Numbered from the stretch's first letter, positions 1-8,616 are shown. The stretch is 64,000 nt of DNA from Mesorhizobium sp. ES1-1 (GCF_020164785.1 NZ_JAIUGX010000011.1:62001-126000); one strand, 5' to 3'. Notes: a model not told the origin generated them from the sequence alone. Made by a program: numbers and translations.

Positions 1-1238
1 TGGCCGGTCTTGGAGTCGGCAGCCCGCGGGCCTGCATCGACCTTTGCGGCGGGAGTGCGTGGCGCGACGTCCGCGGCGGCATCGGCCTCGGTCTGAACGC
101 CGAACTCCAGCGCCTCGATCTTCTGGCCGCGCTTGGTCACCTTCGAGGTCGAGACAAGGATGTCATCGATGTCCTTGGCCGATTGGCCGAAATGGACCTG
201 CAATTTGCGCACGCGTTCATCGACACGGGCGACGTCCTCCATCAGGCGGATGACCTCGCCCTGGATCAGATGCGCCTGTTCGCGCATGCGGGCGTCCTTG
301 AGTATGGCCTGGATGACCTGGATCGACAGCATCAGCAGCGAGGGCGAGACGATGACGATGCGGGCGCGGTGCGCCTTGTGGACGATCGCCTCGAAATTCT
401 CGTGGATCTCGGCGAACACCGATTCAGACGGCACGAACATGAAGGCGGTGTCCTGCGTCTCGCCCTGGATCAGGTATTTTTCCGATATGTCTCGGACGTG
501 GATCTCGATGTCGCGACGGAAAGCCTGCGCAGCGGATTTCTGAAGGTCGGCACCATCGGCGGCGCGGATGGCATTCCAAGCCTCGAGCGGGAACTTGGCA
601 TCGATGGCCAGCGACGGCGCGCCGTTCGGCATCTTGACCAGGCAGTCCGGGCGGCTGCCGTTCGACAGCGTCGCCTGGAATTCGTAGGCGCCATGCGGCA
701 GCCCATCGGCGACGATCGCCTCCATGCGCGATTGGCCAAAAGCGCCGCGCGTCTGCTTGTTGGAAAGAATCGCCTGCAATTGCACGACCTGGCCGGCGAG
801 GGATTGGATATTGCCCTGGGCGACATCGATGATCGCCAGCCGCTCCTGCAATTTGGCCAGGCTCTCATGGGTAGAACGGGTCTGCTCGGTCATGGTCTGG
901 CCCAGGCGGCCGGTCATCGCGTCGAGCCGCTGGCCGATCGATTGCGTAAGCTCCGCCTGCCGTGCGCCGAAGACTTCGGCGATGGCTCCCATGCGGCCTT
1001 GCATCTCCGATTGGGCTTGCAGGATGCCGGCCATGCGCGCCTCGGCATCTCGCGCATGGTCCGCGGCTTCGGCGGCAGCGATGGCGCGCGCCTTGGCCGA
1101 CCGCCACAATGCTATGACTAGCGCCGTGAAGAGGCCCAGAAAAAGCATGGCGCCGAAGGCCAGCGCATGGCCAAGCGTGACCGTGGAGGCGCCAAGCCGC
1201 GCGATGGGCTCCGAAAGGATCGATGTCAGGTCGTTCAT
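1..1238 (-). CDS. rmuC: DNA recombination protein RmuC (C-terminus off the window)
   Basis: Reading the minus strand from the ATG at 1238 gives an open frame to the window edge (412 codons visible), so the C-terminus is missing. It starts with one membrane segment (about residues 20-45, rich in A/L/F/G), followed by a long coiled-coil-like stretch with many Q, E and R, and then the conserved RmuC core with AIDAKFPLEAW and FMFVPSESVF-like blocks. RmuC proteins are membrane-anchored, nuclease-fold-related proteins that limit inversions at short repeats in E. coli; the biochemical activity is not settled. It is divergent from def, with about 100 bp between the two starts. The large plus-strand frame over the same DNA (183-1121) is antisense noise. 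Confidence 0.9.
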   Translation of the reverse strand, partial: MNDLTSILSEPIARLGASTVTLGHALAFGAMLFLGLFTALVIALWRSAKARAIAAAEAADHARDAEARMAGILQAQSEMQGRMGAIAEVFGARQAELTQSIGQRLDAMTGRLGQTMTEQTRSTHESLAKLQERLAIIDVAQGNIQSLAGQVVQLQAILSNKQTRGAFGQSRMEAIVADGLPHGAYEFQATLSNGSRPDCLVKMPNGAPSLAIDAKFPLEAWNAIRAADGADLQKSAAQAFRRDIEIHVRDISEKYLIQGETQDTAFMFVPSESVFAEIHENFEAIVHKAHRARIVIVSPSLLMLSIQVIQAILKDARMREQAHLIQGEVIRLMEDVARVDERVRKLQVHFGQSAKDIDDILVSTSKVTKRGQKIEALEFGVQTEADAAADVAPRTPAAKVDAGPRAADSKTG

Positions 1239-1341
1239 GTGGACAGCATAGACGATTCGCGCCGCCGGCACAGATCAAAACGGGAACGAGATCCCTCCCC
1301 AGCGGTTGACGCTTTTCGCTGGACGTCTTACGTGGGACGCC

Positions 1342-1872
1342 ATGCCGATCAAGCCGCTCATCATCCTTCCCGACCCCATCCTGCGCCAGGTTTCCAAGCC
1401 GGCGGAACGTGTCGACGCGCCCTTGCGCAAGCTTGCCGACGACATGCTGGCAACCATGTATGACGCGCCCGGCATCGGACTGGCGGCGATCCAGATCGGC
1501 GAACCCGTGCGCATGCTGGTGATCGACCTCGCCAAGGAGGACGAGACCCCGGCGCCGCATGTGTTCATCAACCCTGAGATCCTGGAGAGCGCCGATGCGC
1601 GCTCGGTCTACGAGGAAGGTTGCCTGTCCATCCCTGACTATTACGCAGAGGTCGAGCGCCCCGCCTCTGTGCGGGTCAAGTATCTCGACCGCGACGGCAA
1701 GCTGCAGGAGATGGAGGCCGAAGGGCTGATGGCGACATGCCTGCAGCACGAGATCGACCATCTCAACGGCGTGCTGTTCATCGACCATATCTCGAAGCTG
1801 AAGCGCGACATGGTGGTGAAAAAGTTCAAGAAGCTGGCCAAGGACAAGGCTCCGGGCAAGCTGGTGGGATAG
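1342..1872 (+). CDS. def: peptide deformylase
   Basis: This 176-residue protein removes the formyl group from the N-terminal methionine of new proteins. All three family motifs are present: GIGLAAIQ (from G44), EGCLS with the metal-binding Cys94, and HEIDH with metal ligands His136 and His140 and catalytic Glu137. The frame is open upstream to 1306, but the ATG at 1342 gives the usual start MPIKPLI and normal length. In related rhizobia def is followed directly by fmt; here a toxin-antitoxin pair separates them, so def and fmt may no longer share one transcript. Confidence 0.97.
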   Translation: MPIKPLIILPDPILRQVSKPAERVDAPLRKLADDMLATMYDAPGIGLAAIQIGEPVRMLVIDLAKEDETPAPHVFINPEILESADARSVYEEGCLSIPDYYAEVERPASVRVKYLDRDGKLQEMEAEGLMATCLQHEIDHLNGVLFIDHISKLKRDMVVKKFKKLAKDKAPGKLVG

Positions 1873-1940
1873 GTGCTTTTTGCGGATCAATGGCCCGTAA
1901 GCCCACCAGCAAGTCTTCGATTGGATCTTTCGATCGACAG

Positions 1941-1957
1941 TGATATCATTGATATCA
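1941..1957. promoter_or_regulatory. probable operator of the toxin-antitoxin pair
   Basis: Two copies of the palindrome TGATATCA lie at 1941-1948 and 1950-1957, one base apart, so their centres are 9 bp apart. They end 16 bp before the antitoxin ATG. Paired short palindromes just upstream of an RHH-type antitoxin gene are the usual arrangement for autoregulation by the antitoxin-toxin complex. Assigning them as the operator is inference; the repeats themselves are plain in the sequence. Confidence 0.6.
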
Positions 1958-1973
1958 AGTTGATGAGGTGCCA

Positions 1974-2228
1974 ATGGGTGACATGCTTATTCGCAGGATC
2001 GATCCTGAATTGAAACGGCGTCTGGAGGAAAGTGCTCGCCTCAACAGGCGAAGCCTTTCCGAGGAGGCAGTCGTTTTGATGCAAAAGGGTTTTGCGGCGC
2101 AGCGAACAGGAAAAGCGGGAGACCTTCTCTGCTCGCTCGTTGGCGACGATGGTTTTACCGATGACGAAATCCAGGAGATCATGAAGTCGCGAGGCGAAGC
2201 TGACCGTGGGCCGCCCGACTTCGGTTGA
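1974..2228 (+). CDS. FitA/VapB-like ribbon-helix-helix antitoxin
   Basis: This is an 84-residue protein starting MGDMLIRRIDPELKRRLEE, a typical ribbon-helix-helix N-terminus (short beta strand, then two helices) of FitA/VapB-type antitoxins. The C-terminal part (GDDGFTDDEIQEIMKSRGE) is acidic and probably wraps the toxin. The ATG at 1974 is preceded by GAGG a few bases upstream; GTG 1968 and ATG 1983 are alternatives. The toxin gene starts 5 bp after the stop. Codon use is less GC-biased than in def and fmt, which fits acquisition by transfer. Confidence 0.85.
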   Translation: MGDMLIRRIDPELKRRLEESARLNRRSLSEEAVVLMQKGFAAQRTGKAGDLLCSLVGDDGFTDDEIQEIMKSRGEADRGPPDFG

Positions 2229-2233
2229 TCACA

Positions 2234-2656
2234 ATGATCATACTGGACACCAACGTCATTTCGGAGGTGCTTTCGCGGCACCGAAACCAAAACGTCATCG
2301 ACTGGTTGAACGGTCAGGAAATGGCGGCCCTCTTTCTCTCCACTAACGTTTTCGCGGAGCTCTATTTCGGAGCCTACCTCATTCAGGATGCCTTACGGCG
2401 GGACGGTCTTCTCCAAAGCATCTCCAGGATCAGAGGCGAGTTTTCTGGTCGAACCCTGGTTTTCGGAGATATGGCTGCGGAACAGTATGGCCGCATCACC
2501 GCGGCAAGACGACTGGCTGGAATACCCGTCGAGACTAAAGACGCGATGATCGCCGCGATCTGCCTTGCACACGGCGCGACGCTTGCCACGCGCAATGTCC
2601 GCGATTTCGATGGCCTTGACCTGAAGCTCATAAACCCGTTTGAAGCGAAAGCCTGA
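2234..2656 (+). CDS. PIN-domain toxin (FitB/VapC family ribonuclease)
   Basis: This 140-residue protein starts MIILDTNVISE, the first PIN motif with acidic residue D5. Later acidic positions are E42 in the FAELYFG segment, D103 in VETKDAMIA and the RDFDGL segment near the C-terminus. This is the standard Mg-dependent RNase fold of VapC/FitB toxins, which cleave specific tRNAs or rRNA when free of antitoxin. The ATG at 2234 is preferred over TTG 2225, which overlaps the antitoxin stop. It ends 42 bp before fmt. Confidence 0.9.
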   Translation: MIILDTNVISEVLSRHRNQNVIDWLNGQEMAALFLSTNVFAELYFGAYLIQDALRRDGLLQSISRIRGEFSGRTLVFGDMAAEQYGRITAARRLAGIPVETKDAMIAAICLAHGATLATRNVRDFDGLDLKLINPFEAKA

Positions 2657-2698
2657 GCCGGCTCACGGCCGAGGCGGAAGACGGGACATCGAACGACA

Positions 2699-3634
2699 AT
2701 GCCGCTTCGCGTCATATTCATGGGCACGCCGGACTTTTCCGTGCCGACGCTGCGCGCGATCGCACAGGCCGGGCATGACATCGCCGCGGTCTACACGCAG
2801 CCGCCACGCGCGGCTGGCCGGCGCGGCCTTGAACTGACGCCGTCGCCGGTGCAGCGCGAGGCGGAACGGCTGGGCGTCGAGGTCCGGACACCCACGTCGC
2901 TCAAGGGCGAGGCCGAGCAGCAGGCATTCCGAGCCTTGCAGGCCGACATCGCCGTGGTCGTGGCCTACGGTCTACTGTTGCCGAAAGCGATTCTGGATGC
3001 GCCGAGGCTCGGCTGCATCAACGGCCATGCATCGCTGCTGCCGCGCTGGCGTGGAGCGGCACCGATCCAGCGTGCCATCATGGCGGGCGACAGCGAGACC
3101 GGCATGATGGTGATGCGCATGGAGGAAGGTCTCGACACCGGCCCGGTGGGTGTGGTGGAAAAATGCGCCATCGACCCGGATATGACGGCCGGCGATCTGC
3201 ACGATCGGTTGATGGGCCTCGGCGCTGCCCTGATGCTGGAAGCTCTGGCGCGGCTGCAAGCCAATAGCCTGAAATTTACCAAGCAAAGGGTGGACGGGGT
3301 GACTTATGCCCGCAAGATCGATAAATCCGAGACGCGCGTGGACTGGACCCGGCCGGCGACCGAAGTCCACAACACCATACGCGGCCTGTCGCCCTTTCCA
3401 GGCGCCTGGTCCGAGCTTATCCTTGGCGGCCGCCCGGAACGGCTGAAACTGCTCCGTTCGACGCTATCGGACGGCGCTGGCGAACCGGGCGGATTTCTCG
3501 ACGACCGGTTGACGGTCGCCTGTGGTTCGGGCGCGATCAGGCTGATCGAAGTTCAAAGGGCGGGCGGAAGGCCCGCTCTCGCATCGGAATTCCTGCGCGG
3601 GACCAGAATCGAAAAAGGAATGGCGTTTTCATGA
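2699..3634 (+). CDS. fmt: methionyl-tRNA formyltransferase
   Basis: This 311-residue enzyme transfers a formyl group from 10-formyl-tetrahydrofolate to the initiator Met-tRNA. The N-terminus has MRVIFMGTP-like sequence (VIFMGTPDFSVP), and the catalytic region contains NGHASLLPRWRGAAPIQ, matching the family's N-H-SLLPRWRG signature (usually NVHAS, here NGHAS). The C-terminal OB-like tRNA-binding domain follows from about residue 205. It is functionally paired with def upstream and overlaps the next gene by ATGA. Confidence 0.97.
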   Translation: MPLRVIFMGTPDFSVPTLRAIAQAGHDIAAVYTQPPRAAGRRGLELTPSPVQREAERLGVEVRTPTSLKGEAEQQAFRALQADIAVVVAYGLLLPKAILDAPRLGCINGHASLLPRWRGAAPIQRAIMAGDSETGMMVMRMEEGLDTGPVGVVEKCAIDPDMTAGDLHDRLMGLGAALMLEALARLQANSLKFTKQRVDGVTYARKIDKSETRVDWTRPATEVHNTIRGLSPFPGAWSELILGGRPERLKLLRSTLSDGAGEPGGFLDDRLTVACGSGAIRLIEVQRAGGRPALASEFLRGTRIEKGMAFS

Positions 3635-4137
3635 GCATGATGTCGATACGCGCGGCGACGCCGCGGGATCGCGAGGCCATCCGCCTCGTCGAGGAACACG
3701 CTTTCGGCCAGCAGGCGGAGGCCGGGCTGGTCGACGCTCTGGTCACGGGCGGCGATGCCGTTGCCGAACTGGTGGCGGAAGAGGAAGGCCAGGTCGTCGG
3801 CCACATCCTGTTCTCGCGCCTGTTCGTCCAGGGCAAAGGCGGGAAGTTCGCCGCCGTTGCATTGGCGCCGTTGGCGGTGGAGCCCTCGTTTCATGGCAGT
3901 GGCATTGGCGGGGCGCTGATCCGCGAGGCGCATATTCGCCTCAGGGACGCAGGCGAGACCTTGTCCGTGGTTCTGGGCGATCCCGCTTATTACGGGCGTT
4001 TCGGCTACACCCACGCGCGAGCCGAGAAGTTCGAGAGCGGACACCAGGGCGCGTCCCTGCAGGCGCTGGCTTGGGGCGACGCGCCCGAATCCGGCAGGCT
4101 GATCTACGCCTCGGCTTTCGCCGCGCTCCCGGCCTGA
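3631..4137 (+). CDS. GNAT-family N-acetyltransferase
   Basis: This 168-residue protein belongs to the YhbS-like group of GNAT acetyltransferases. The acetyl-CoA pyrophosphate loop is seen as HGSGIGGALI (about residues 91-100), preceded by the beta-4 strand LAPLAVEPS, and the conserved VLGDPAYYGRFGY block follows. The substrate cannot be read from the sequence. The start overlaps the fmt stop (ATGA), so it is translated in the same operon, between fmt and truA. An acetyltransferase at this position is probably an accessory addition, but it is well adapted in codon use. Confidence 0.88.
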   Translation: MSMMSIRAATPRDREAIRLVEEHAFGQQAEAGLVDALVTGGDAVAELVAEEEGQVVGHILFSRLFVQGKGGKFAAVALAPLAVEPSFHGSGIGGALIREAHIRLRDAGETLSVVLGDPAYYGRFGYTHARAEKFESGHQGASLQALAWGDAPESGRLIYASAFAALPA

Positions 4138-4157
4138 GCGGCGGAAGCCCGGCTGAC

Positions 4158-4910
4158 ATGCCGCGTTTCCGTCTCGACATCGAGTATGATGGCGGTCTCT
4201 ACGCCGGCTGGCAGCGTCAGGCAGGCCAGCCTTCCGTGCAGCAGGCGATCGAGCAGGCGATCGGAAAATTCTGTGGCGAACAGGTATCGCTGCGCGGCGC
4301 CGGCCGCACGGACGCCGGCGTCCACGCCACCGCCCAGGTGGCACATGTCGATCTCGCCAAGGCTTGGCCAAGTGACAAGGTGCGCGACGCCATCAACGCG
4401 CATCTGCAGATCGCCGGCGACCGCATCGCGGTGCTGAGGGCGACAGCGGTGCCGGAGGCATTCGACGCGCGCTTCTCGGCCACCGGCCGGCATTACATCT
4501 ATCGCATCGTCAACCGCCGCGCCCCGGCGGCTCTCGACAAAGGCAAGGTGTGGTGGGTGCCCAAAAGGCTCGACGCCGACGCCATGCACGAGGCGGCGAA
4601 AGTCCTGCTCGGACGGCATGATTTCACCACGTTCCGCTCGACCCAATGCCAGGCCAACAGCCCGGTCAGGACATTGGAGCGGATCGATGTGAGCCGGGAG
4701 GGCGACGTGGTAGAGGTGAAGGCTTCCGCGCGCTCCTTCCTGCACAACCAGGTGCGCTCGATGGTCGGCTCGCTCAAGCGTGTCGGCGAAGGGGGCTGGA
4801 CCACGGCCGACCTGAAAGCGGCGCTCGATGCTCGGGACCGGGCCGCCTGCGGCCAGGTCGCCCCGCCGGATGGGCTTTTTCTCGTTGGCGTCGATTATCC
4901 CGAAAGTTAG
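4158..4910 (+). CDS. truA: tRNA pseudouridine synthase A (positions 38-40)
   Basis: This 250-residue enzyme converts uridines 38-40 of the tRNA anticodon arm to pseudouridine. The catalytic block GAGRTDAGVHA carries the essential aspartate, and FLHNQVRSMVG and the N-terminal YDGGLYAGWQRQ are also typical. An in-frame upstream extension begins at 4071 inside the GNAT gene, but the ATG at 4158 matches the family N-terminus and length. It lies 20 bp after the acetyltransferase stop and ends the def-fmt-truA group at a hairpin. Confidence 0.97.
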   Translation: MPRFRLDIEYDGGLYAGWQRQAGQPSVQQAIEQAIGKFCGEQVSLRGAGRTDAGVHATAQVAHVDLAKAWPSDKVRDAINAHLQIAGDRIAVLRATAVPEAFDARFSATGRHYIYRIVNRRAPAALDKGKVWWVPKRLDADAMHEAAKVLLGRHDFTTFRSTQCQANSPVRTLERIDVSREGDVVEVKASARSFLHNQVRSMVGSLKRVGEGGWTTADLKAALDARDRAACGQVAPPDGLFLVGVDYPES

Positions 4911-4920
4911 ACTTTCGTTT
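4901..4920 (+). terminator. hairpin at the end of truA
   Basis: CGAAAGT (4901-4907) and ACTTTCG (4911-4917) form a 7-bp stem with a 3-base loop, followed by TTT. The stem includes the truA stop codon. It is a plausible intrinsic terminator, but the T-run is short. Confidence 0.5.
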
Positions 4921-4925
4921 CTCAC

Positions 4926-4966
4926 GCAATTCCAAAGGAAGCGCCGCGCACGCTTCCTGAAATTGC
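4926..4966. repeat. extended intergenic palindrome between convergent genes
   Basis: Nested inverted arms GCAATT (4926-4931) / AATTGC (4961-4966) enclose AGGAAGCG (4936-4943) / CGCTTCCT (4951-4958) with a 7-base loop. The pattern resembles the GCAATTCC...GGAATTGC palindromes (RIME-like mosaic elements) scattered in rhizobial intergenic DNA. It lies between the convergent truA and the membrane-protein gene and could also act as a two-way terminator; TTTA follows on the plus side. Confidence 0.5.
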
Positions 4967-4967
4967 T

Positions 4968-5570
4968 TTAGGTCCCGGCCGTCGGCCCGGAGATACCGAG
5001 TATAGCCGCCAGGCCGAAAAGGACGACGAATGACGCAATGAGCATGCCGGCGAAAACAGCGGCGCCAACCGCCACGCCCTTGCCGATCACGGCGATGGTC
5101 ATGCGCCAGATCAGCACAAGGGACAGCGCAAACAGAGACAGGTAAACCAGGTCGAAGAATTGGTTGGGTGGCGGCAATATGAGTTGGATCAGCGCCGACG
5201 GCAGCATGATCCATGCCGTGATCGCCGACGCCCAGTTGCTGGCAACGACGTAATGGACGAACCGGTCGCCTATTCCGATGCGCGGGGCTACCAGGACGAG
5301 GGCGAAAAGCGGCAGCATCCACGACCCAAGATCCACGGTGGCCAGACGTATCAACATGCCAAAGCGCCCGGCAAAAGCAGTGGGATCGCCGATCTGGTTT
5401 GCCGTGCCGACCCAGCCGACGATCAGCGCCGGCGCCGCGACGACCACAGCGAAAAAGGAATTCCAGAACCCGTCGGCCGAGAGGTCCAGCAGGCGCAGCC
5501 CATCGACCTTGCCCAGCATCAATCGCCAGGCGCCGGTCAGGGAGGCTTGGGTCTCTTCCGCCGAAAGCAT
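4968..5570 (-). CDS. multi-pass membrane protein of unknown function
   Basis: I do not recognise a named family. The ATG at 5570 (MLSAEETQASL) gives 200 residues; the frame is open further upstream but there runs into dapE. There are about five hydrophobic segments: one near residues 33-55 (FFAVVVAAPALIVG), one near 80-100 (WMLPLFALVLVAPR), one near 110-130, one near 140-160 (LSLFALSLVLIW) and a glycine/alanine-rich C-terminal one. A Yip1-like membrane protein is possible. The start lies 5 bp after the dapE stop, so the two genes are probably co-transcribed. Confidence 0.75.
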   Translation of the reverse strand: MLSAEETQASLTGAWRLMLGKVDGLRLLDLSADGFWNSFFAVVVAAPALIVGWVGTANQIGDPTAFAGRFGMLIRLATVDLGSWMLPLFALVLVAPRIGIGDRFVHYVVASNWASAITAWIMLPSALIQLILPPPNQFFDLVYLSLFALSLVLIWRMTIAVIGKGVAVGAAVFAGMLIASFVVLFGLAAILGISGPTAGT

Positions 5571-5575
5571 GCTGC

Positions 5576-6769
5576 TCAGCCCCGTTCGAACCAGTCTTCG
5601 ATGAAACGCTGGTAGATTTGCGTCAGCGTTTCCAAGTCGGCAAGGGCAACGCGCTCGTCGACCATATGCATGGTCTTGCCGACCAGCCCGAACTCGACCA
5701 CCGGACAATAGTCCTTGATGAAGCGCGCATCCGATGTGCCGCCCGAGGTCGACAGGGCGGGCTGCCTGCCGACGACGGCCTTGACGGAACCGCTCAGCGT
5801 TTCGATCAGCCTGTCGTCGCGGGTGAGGAAGACATGGCTCGGACGGTCTCGCCAGGCGAGATCATAATCGACCGGCGTGTCCTTGCCCGGCCGATATTTC
5901 TTGCGGCCGGCAGCCTGGTCCAGCCGGTTGTGGATTTCCGCCTGCACGGTTTCCGCCGTCCAGGTGTCGTTGAAACGAATGTTGAAGAGCGCGGTCGCCT
6001 TGGCCGGGATGACATTGGTCGCCGGATTGCCGACGTCGATGGATGTGACCTCCAGGTTCGTCGGCTGGAAGTCCTTCGTCCCGTTGTCGAAGACGGGATG
6101 CAGCAAGGCGTCGAGCAGGCTGATCAGCCCGCGCACCGGATTGTCGGCCAGCTGTGGATAGGCGGCGTGGCCCTGGCGGCCATTGACGGTGATTGCGCCG
6201 GACAGCGAGCCGCGCCGACCGATCTTGATCATGTCGCCGAGAGCGTCCGGATTGGTCGGCTCGCCGACGATCGAGGCATCCCATTTTTCGCCCCGGGAAG
6301 CCGCCCAGTCGAGCAGCTTGACAGTGCCGTTGATGGCAGGGCCCTCCTCGTCGCCGGTGATCAGCAGCGAGACCGAGCCCTTGGGGCCGCCATGTGACTC
6401 GACATGGCGCGCGACGGCCGCGACGAAACAGGCAATGCCGCCCTTCATGTCGACGGCGCCGCGGCCATACATCTCGCCATTGGCAATCTCGGCGGCGAAG
6501 GGCGGATGCGTCCAGGCGGTCTCGTCGCCGACCGGCACGACGTCCGTATGGCCCGCGAACATCAGGTGCGGGCCGTTGCCGGAACGACGCGCGTAGAGGT
6601 TCTCGATATCGGACGTCCCGTCATCGGAAAAGATCGGTCGATCGACCACAAAGCCGAGAGGCTTCAGCATGGTTTCCAGCGCGCTCAGCGCACCGCCTTC
6701 GGCTGGCGTCACCGAGGCACATTGGATAAGGGCGGCGAGGTTGGCGGCGGGGTCTGTCGGCAGCGTCAT
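5576..6769 (-). CDS. dapE: succinyl-diaminopimelate desuccinylase
   Basis: This 397-residue M20-family metallohydrolase cleaves N-succinyl-LL-2,6-diaminopimelate to LL-diaminopimelate in lysine and peptidoglycan precursor synthesis. Metal and catalytic residues are visible: GHTDVVP (H74, D76), GAVDMKGG (D107) and GDEEGPA (E141/E142). The much longer open frame starting at 7342 overlaps the divergent reductase gene; the ATG at 6769 (MTLPTDP) gives the family length. dapD, the preceding pathway step, is 2.4 kb away on the same strand. Confidence 0.96.
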   Translation of the reverse strand: MTLPTDPAANLAALIQCASVTPAEGGALSALETMLKPLGFVVDRPIFSDDGTSDIENLYARRSGNGPHLMFAGHTDVVPVGDETAWTHPPFAAEIANGEMYGRGAVDMKGGIACFVAAVARHVESHGGPKGSVSLLITGDEEGPAINGTVKLLDWAASRGEKWDASIVGEPTNPDALGDMIKIGRRGSLSGAITVNGRQGHAAYPQLADNPVRGLISLLDALLHPVFDNGTKDFQPTNLEVTSIDVGNPATNVIPAKATALFNIRFNDTWTAETVQAEIHNRLDQAAGRKKYRPGKDTPVDYDLAWRDRPSHVFLTRDDRLIETLSGSVKAVVGRQPALSTSGGTSDARFIKDYCPVVEFGLVGKTMHMVDERVALADLETLTQIYQRFIEDWFERG

Positions 6770-6892
6770 GGCAAAAGCGATAGTCGAAAGCGCATGGCCT
6801 GTCACGACCAGACATGGGGGTCGGCGCAATGGCCGACCATCTGCCGACATTATGGTTTTCATGTCGTATAATCGCGCGGACGGAGCGAGCGA

Positions 6893-7924
6893 ATGGCGGA
6901 CGCGGACAGGACGATTGTCATTGCTGGCGCGGGAAGCGTCGGATGCTATGCCGGCGGATGCCTGATGCTCGCCGGGCGGAGGGTGATCCTGCTGGCAAGG
7001 CTGCGCATCGAGGCGGCGTTGCGGGGCGGAATGCTGGTTACCGACCTGGACGGCCGCGGCCGCTCGATCCCACCAGACGCAATCAGCATCACCACCGATC
7101 CGGCGACCGCCTTGCGCGAGGCGGACGTGATCCTGGTGACGGTCAAGAGCGGCGCGACCCAAGACATGGCCGCTCTGATCGGGGCTCATGCCCGGCCCGG
7201 CGCCGCGGTAGTCAGCCTGCAGAACGGCGTCGACAATGCCGACAGGCTGCGCGGGGATCTGCCCGGGCGAACAGTTCTGGCCGGGATGGTGCCGTTCAAT
7301 GTCGTGCAGTCGGGCGGCGGCGTGGTACCGCTGCGCGTCCATCGCGCGAGCGGCGGCATGGCGATGATAGAAGCCGGCGACGCCGGCCTAGTCGGCCTTC
7401 TTAATGTCACCGGGTTTGCCGTTGAAGCCCATGCCGACATCAAGGCAGTGCTGTGGGGCAAGCTCTTGATGAATTTGAACAACGCGCTGGTGGCGCTGGC
7501 GGATCTGCCGCTGGCATCGGAACTTGCAGATCGTCGCTGGCGATTGATCCTGGCCAGCCAGATCGACGAAGCGTTGACCGCAATGAAGGCATCCGGCATC
7601 GAGCCGGCGCGGGTCGCCGGCTTGCGGCCGGCGCTGTTGCCGACCGTGCTCAGGCTGCCGGATTGGCTGTTCAGGCTGCTGGCGCGGCGCATGCTGGCGA
7701 TAGACCCTCAGGCGCGCTCATCGATGTGGGACGATCTGCATCACCGCCGGCCGACCGAGATCGGCGACCTGCAGGGCGCCATCCTGCGGCTGGCCCAGAA
7801 AACGGGGACGCCAACGCCCATCATCCGGCGCGTGACGGCGCTGGTCGATCGGGCTGAGTCCGACAAGCGCGGCGCGCCTGGCCTCACCCCGGATGCCGTC
7901 AGCGGCGACCCTCGATCAGGGTGA
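6893..7924 (+). CDS. 2-dehydropantoate 2-reductase-like oxidoreductase
   Basis: This 343-residue protein has the ketopantoate reductase layout: an N-terminal NADP-binding motif GAGSVGCYAG (about residues 12-21), an LVTVKS-like segment, LQNGVDN, and a C-terminal helical domain with the WGKLLMNLNNA block. The family reduces 2-dehydropantoate to pantoate in CoA biosynthesis, but many rhizobial paralogues have unknown substrates, so I give no symbol. Its 3' end overlaps the convergent membrane-protein gene by 26 bp. Confidence 0.85.
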   Translation: MADADRTIVIAGAGSVGCYAGGCLMLAGRRVILLARLRIEAALRGGMLVTDLDGRGRSIPPDAISITTDPATALREADVILVTVKSGATQDMAALIGAHARPGAAVVSLQNGVDNADRLRGDLPGRTVLAGMVPFNVVQSGGGVVPLRVHRASGGMAMIEAGDAGLVGLLNVTGFAVEAHADIKAVLWGKLLMNLNNALVALADLPLASELADRRWRLILASQIDEALTAMKASGIEPARVAGLRPALLPTVLRLPDWLFRLLARRMLAIDPQARSSMWDDLHHRRPTEIGDLQGAILRLAQKTGTPTPIIRRVTALVDRAESDKRGAPGLTPDAVSGDPRSG

Positions 7925-8600
7925 TCTTCTGCCAGATCTTGCGCGACAGGTTGGAGCTTAGATTCTCAATGTCGTTGACGCCGTCGATGACCACGTCGTC
8001 ATTGACCGATTGCGCAAACAGGGCGGCGACCTTACCGGTGATCGACAGCATTTCGGAGCAATAGTCGAGATAGCGCGCCAGATCGGCGGGATCGGTGATG
8101 CGTTCCGGCGAATGGGCCGTCGGCTTGAAGTCGGTCGACAGCGCGGCGGGATCCTTGGTCAGCTGATGCATGTCGATGACATGGATCAGCGAGCGGAGGC
8201 CGTGCAACTGGCGAAAGACCTTCTTGCGCTTGATGCGTTCCTCGGTGCGTATCAAAGCCAGGAAGCCGAGCACGGCCAGGATGATGGTGTTGATGGACGC
8301 CTCGATGCCCTGCACCGATTGCACAGCGTCGGGGACGCCGGAAAGGCGGTCGAGCGGCAGGATGGTGCCGACGAACACAAACACCAGCACACCGGCAATG
8401 AAAGCCGCGACAATGAGGCCGCGCAGCCACAGGATCGGCTCTTCCAGCGCCTTTGCCGCCGTTGCCAGGTCGCGCGACAGCGAGACCAGCTCGGCGGCAA
8501 CGCCGCGCAAGCCTGATTGAGGGAAACGGTCGGCGATGCGTTCTTCCAGCCGTTCGGCGGTTGCGACGATCAGTTTCGGATCAAGCGTTCGGTAGCGCAT
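7899..8600 (-). CDS. membrane protein of unknown function
   Basis: I do not recognise a family. From the ATG at 8600 (MRYRTLDPK) the product is 233 residues. A soluble helical N-terminus of about 65 residues is followed by two membrane segments (about 65-85, with FIAGVLVFVFVGTIL, and about 110-130, with IILAVLGFLALI). Then comes a basic stretch (RIKRKKVFRQ) and a cytoplasmic helical domain of about 100 residues. The layout suggests a small anchored cytoplasmic domain. It lies 16 bp after the DUF805 gene on the same strand. Confidence 0.7.
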   Translation of the reverse strand: MRYRTLDPKLIVATAERLEERIADRFPQSGLRGVAAELVSLSRDLATAAKALEEPILWLRGLIVAAFIAGVLVFVFVGTILPLDRLSGVPDAVQSVQGIEASINTIILAVLGFLALIRTEERIKRKKVFRQLHGLRSLIHVIDMHQLTKDPAALSTDFKPTAHSPERITDPADLARYLDYCSEMLSITGKVAALFAQSVNDDVVIDGVNDIENLSSNLSRKIWQKITLIEGRR

Positions 8601-8616
8601 GGTGTCCGACCAATCG

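Noticed and set aside
183..1121. 312-codon plus-strand frame
   Set aside because: It is antisense to rmuC, which has clear family motifs on the minus strand; the plus frame has only GC-rich shadow composition.
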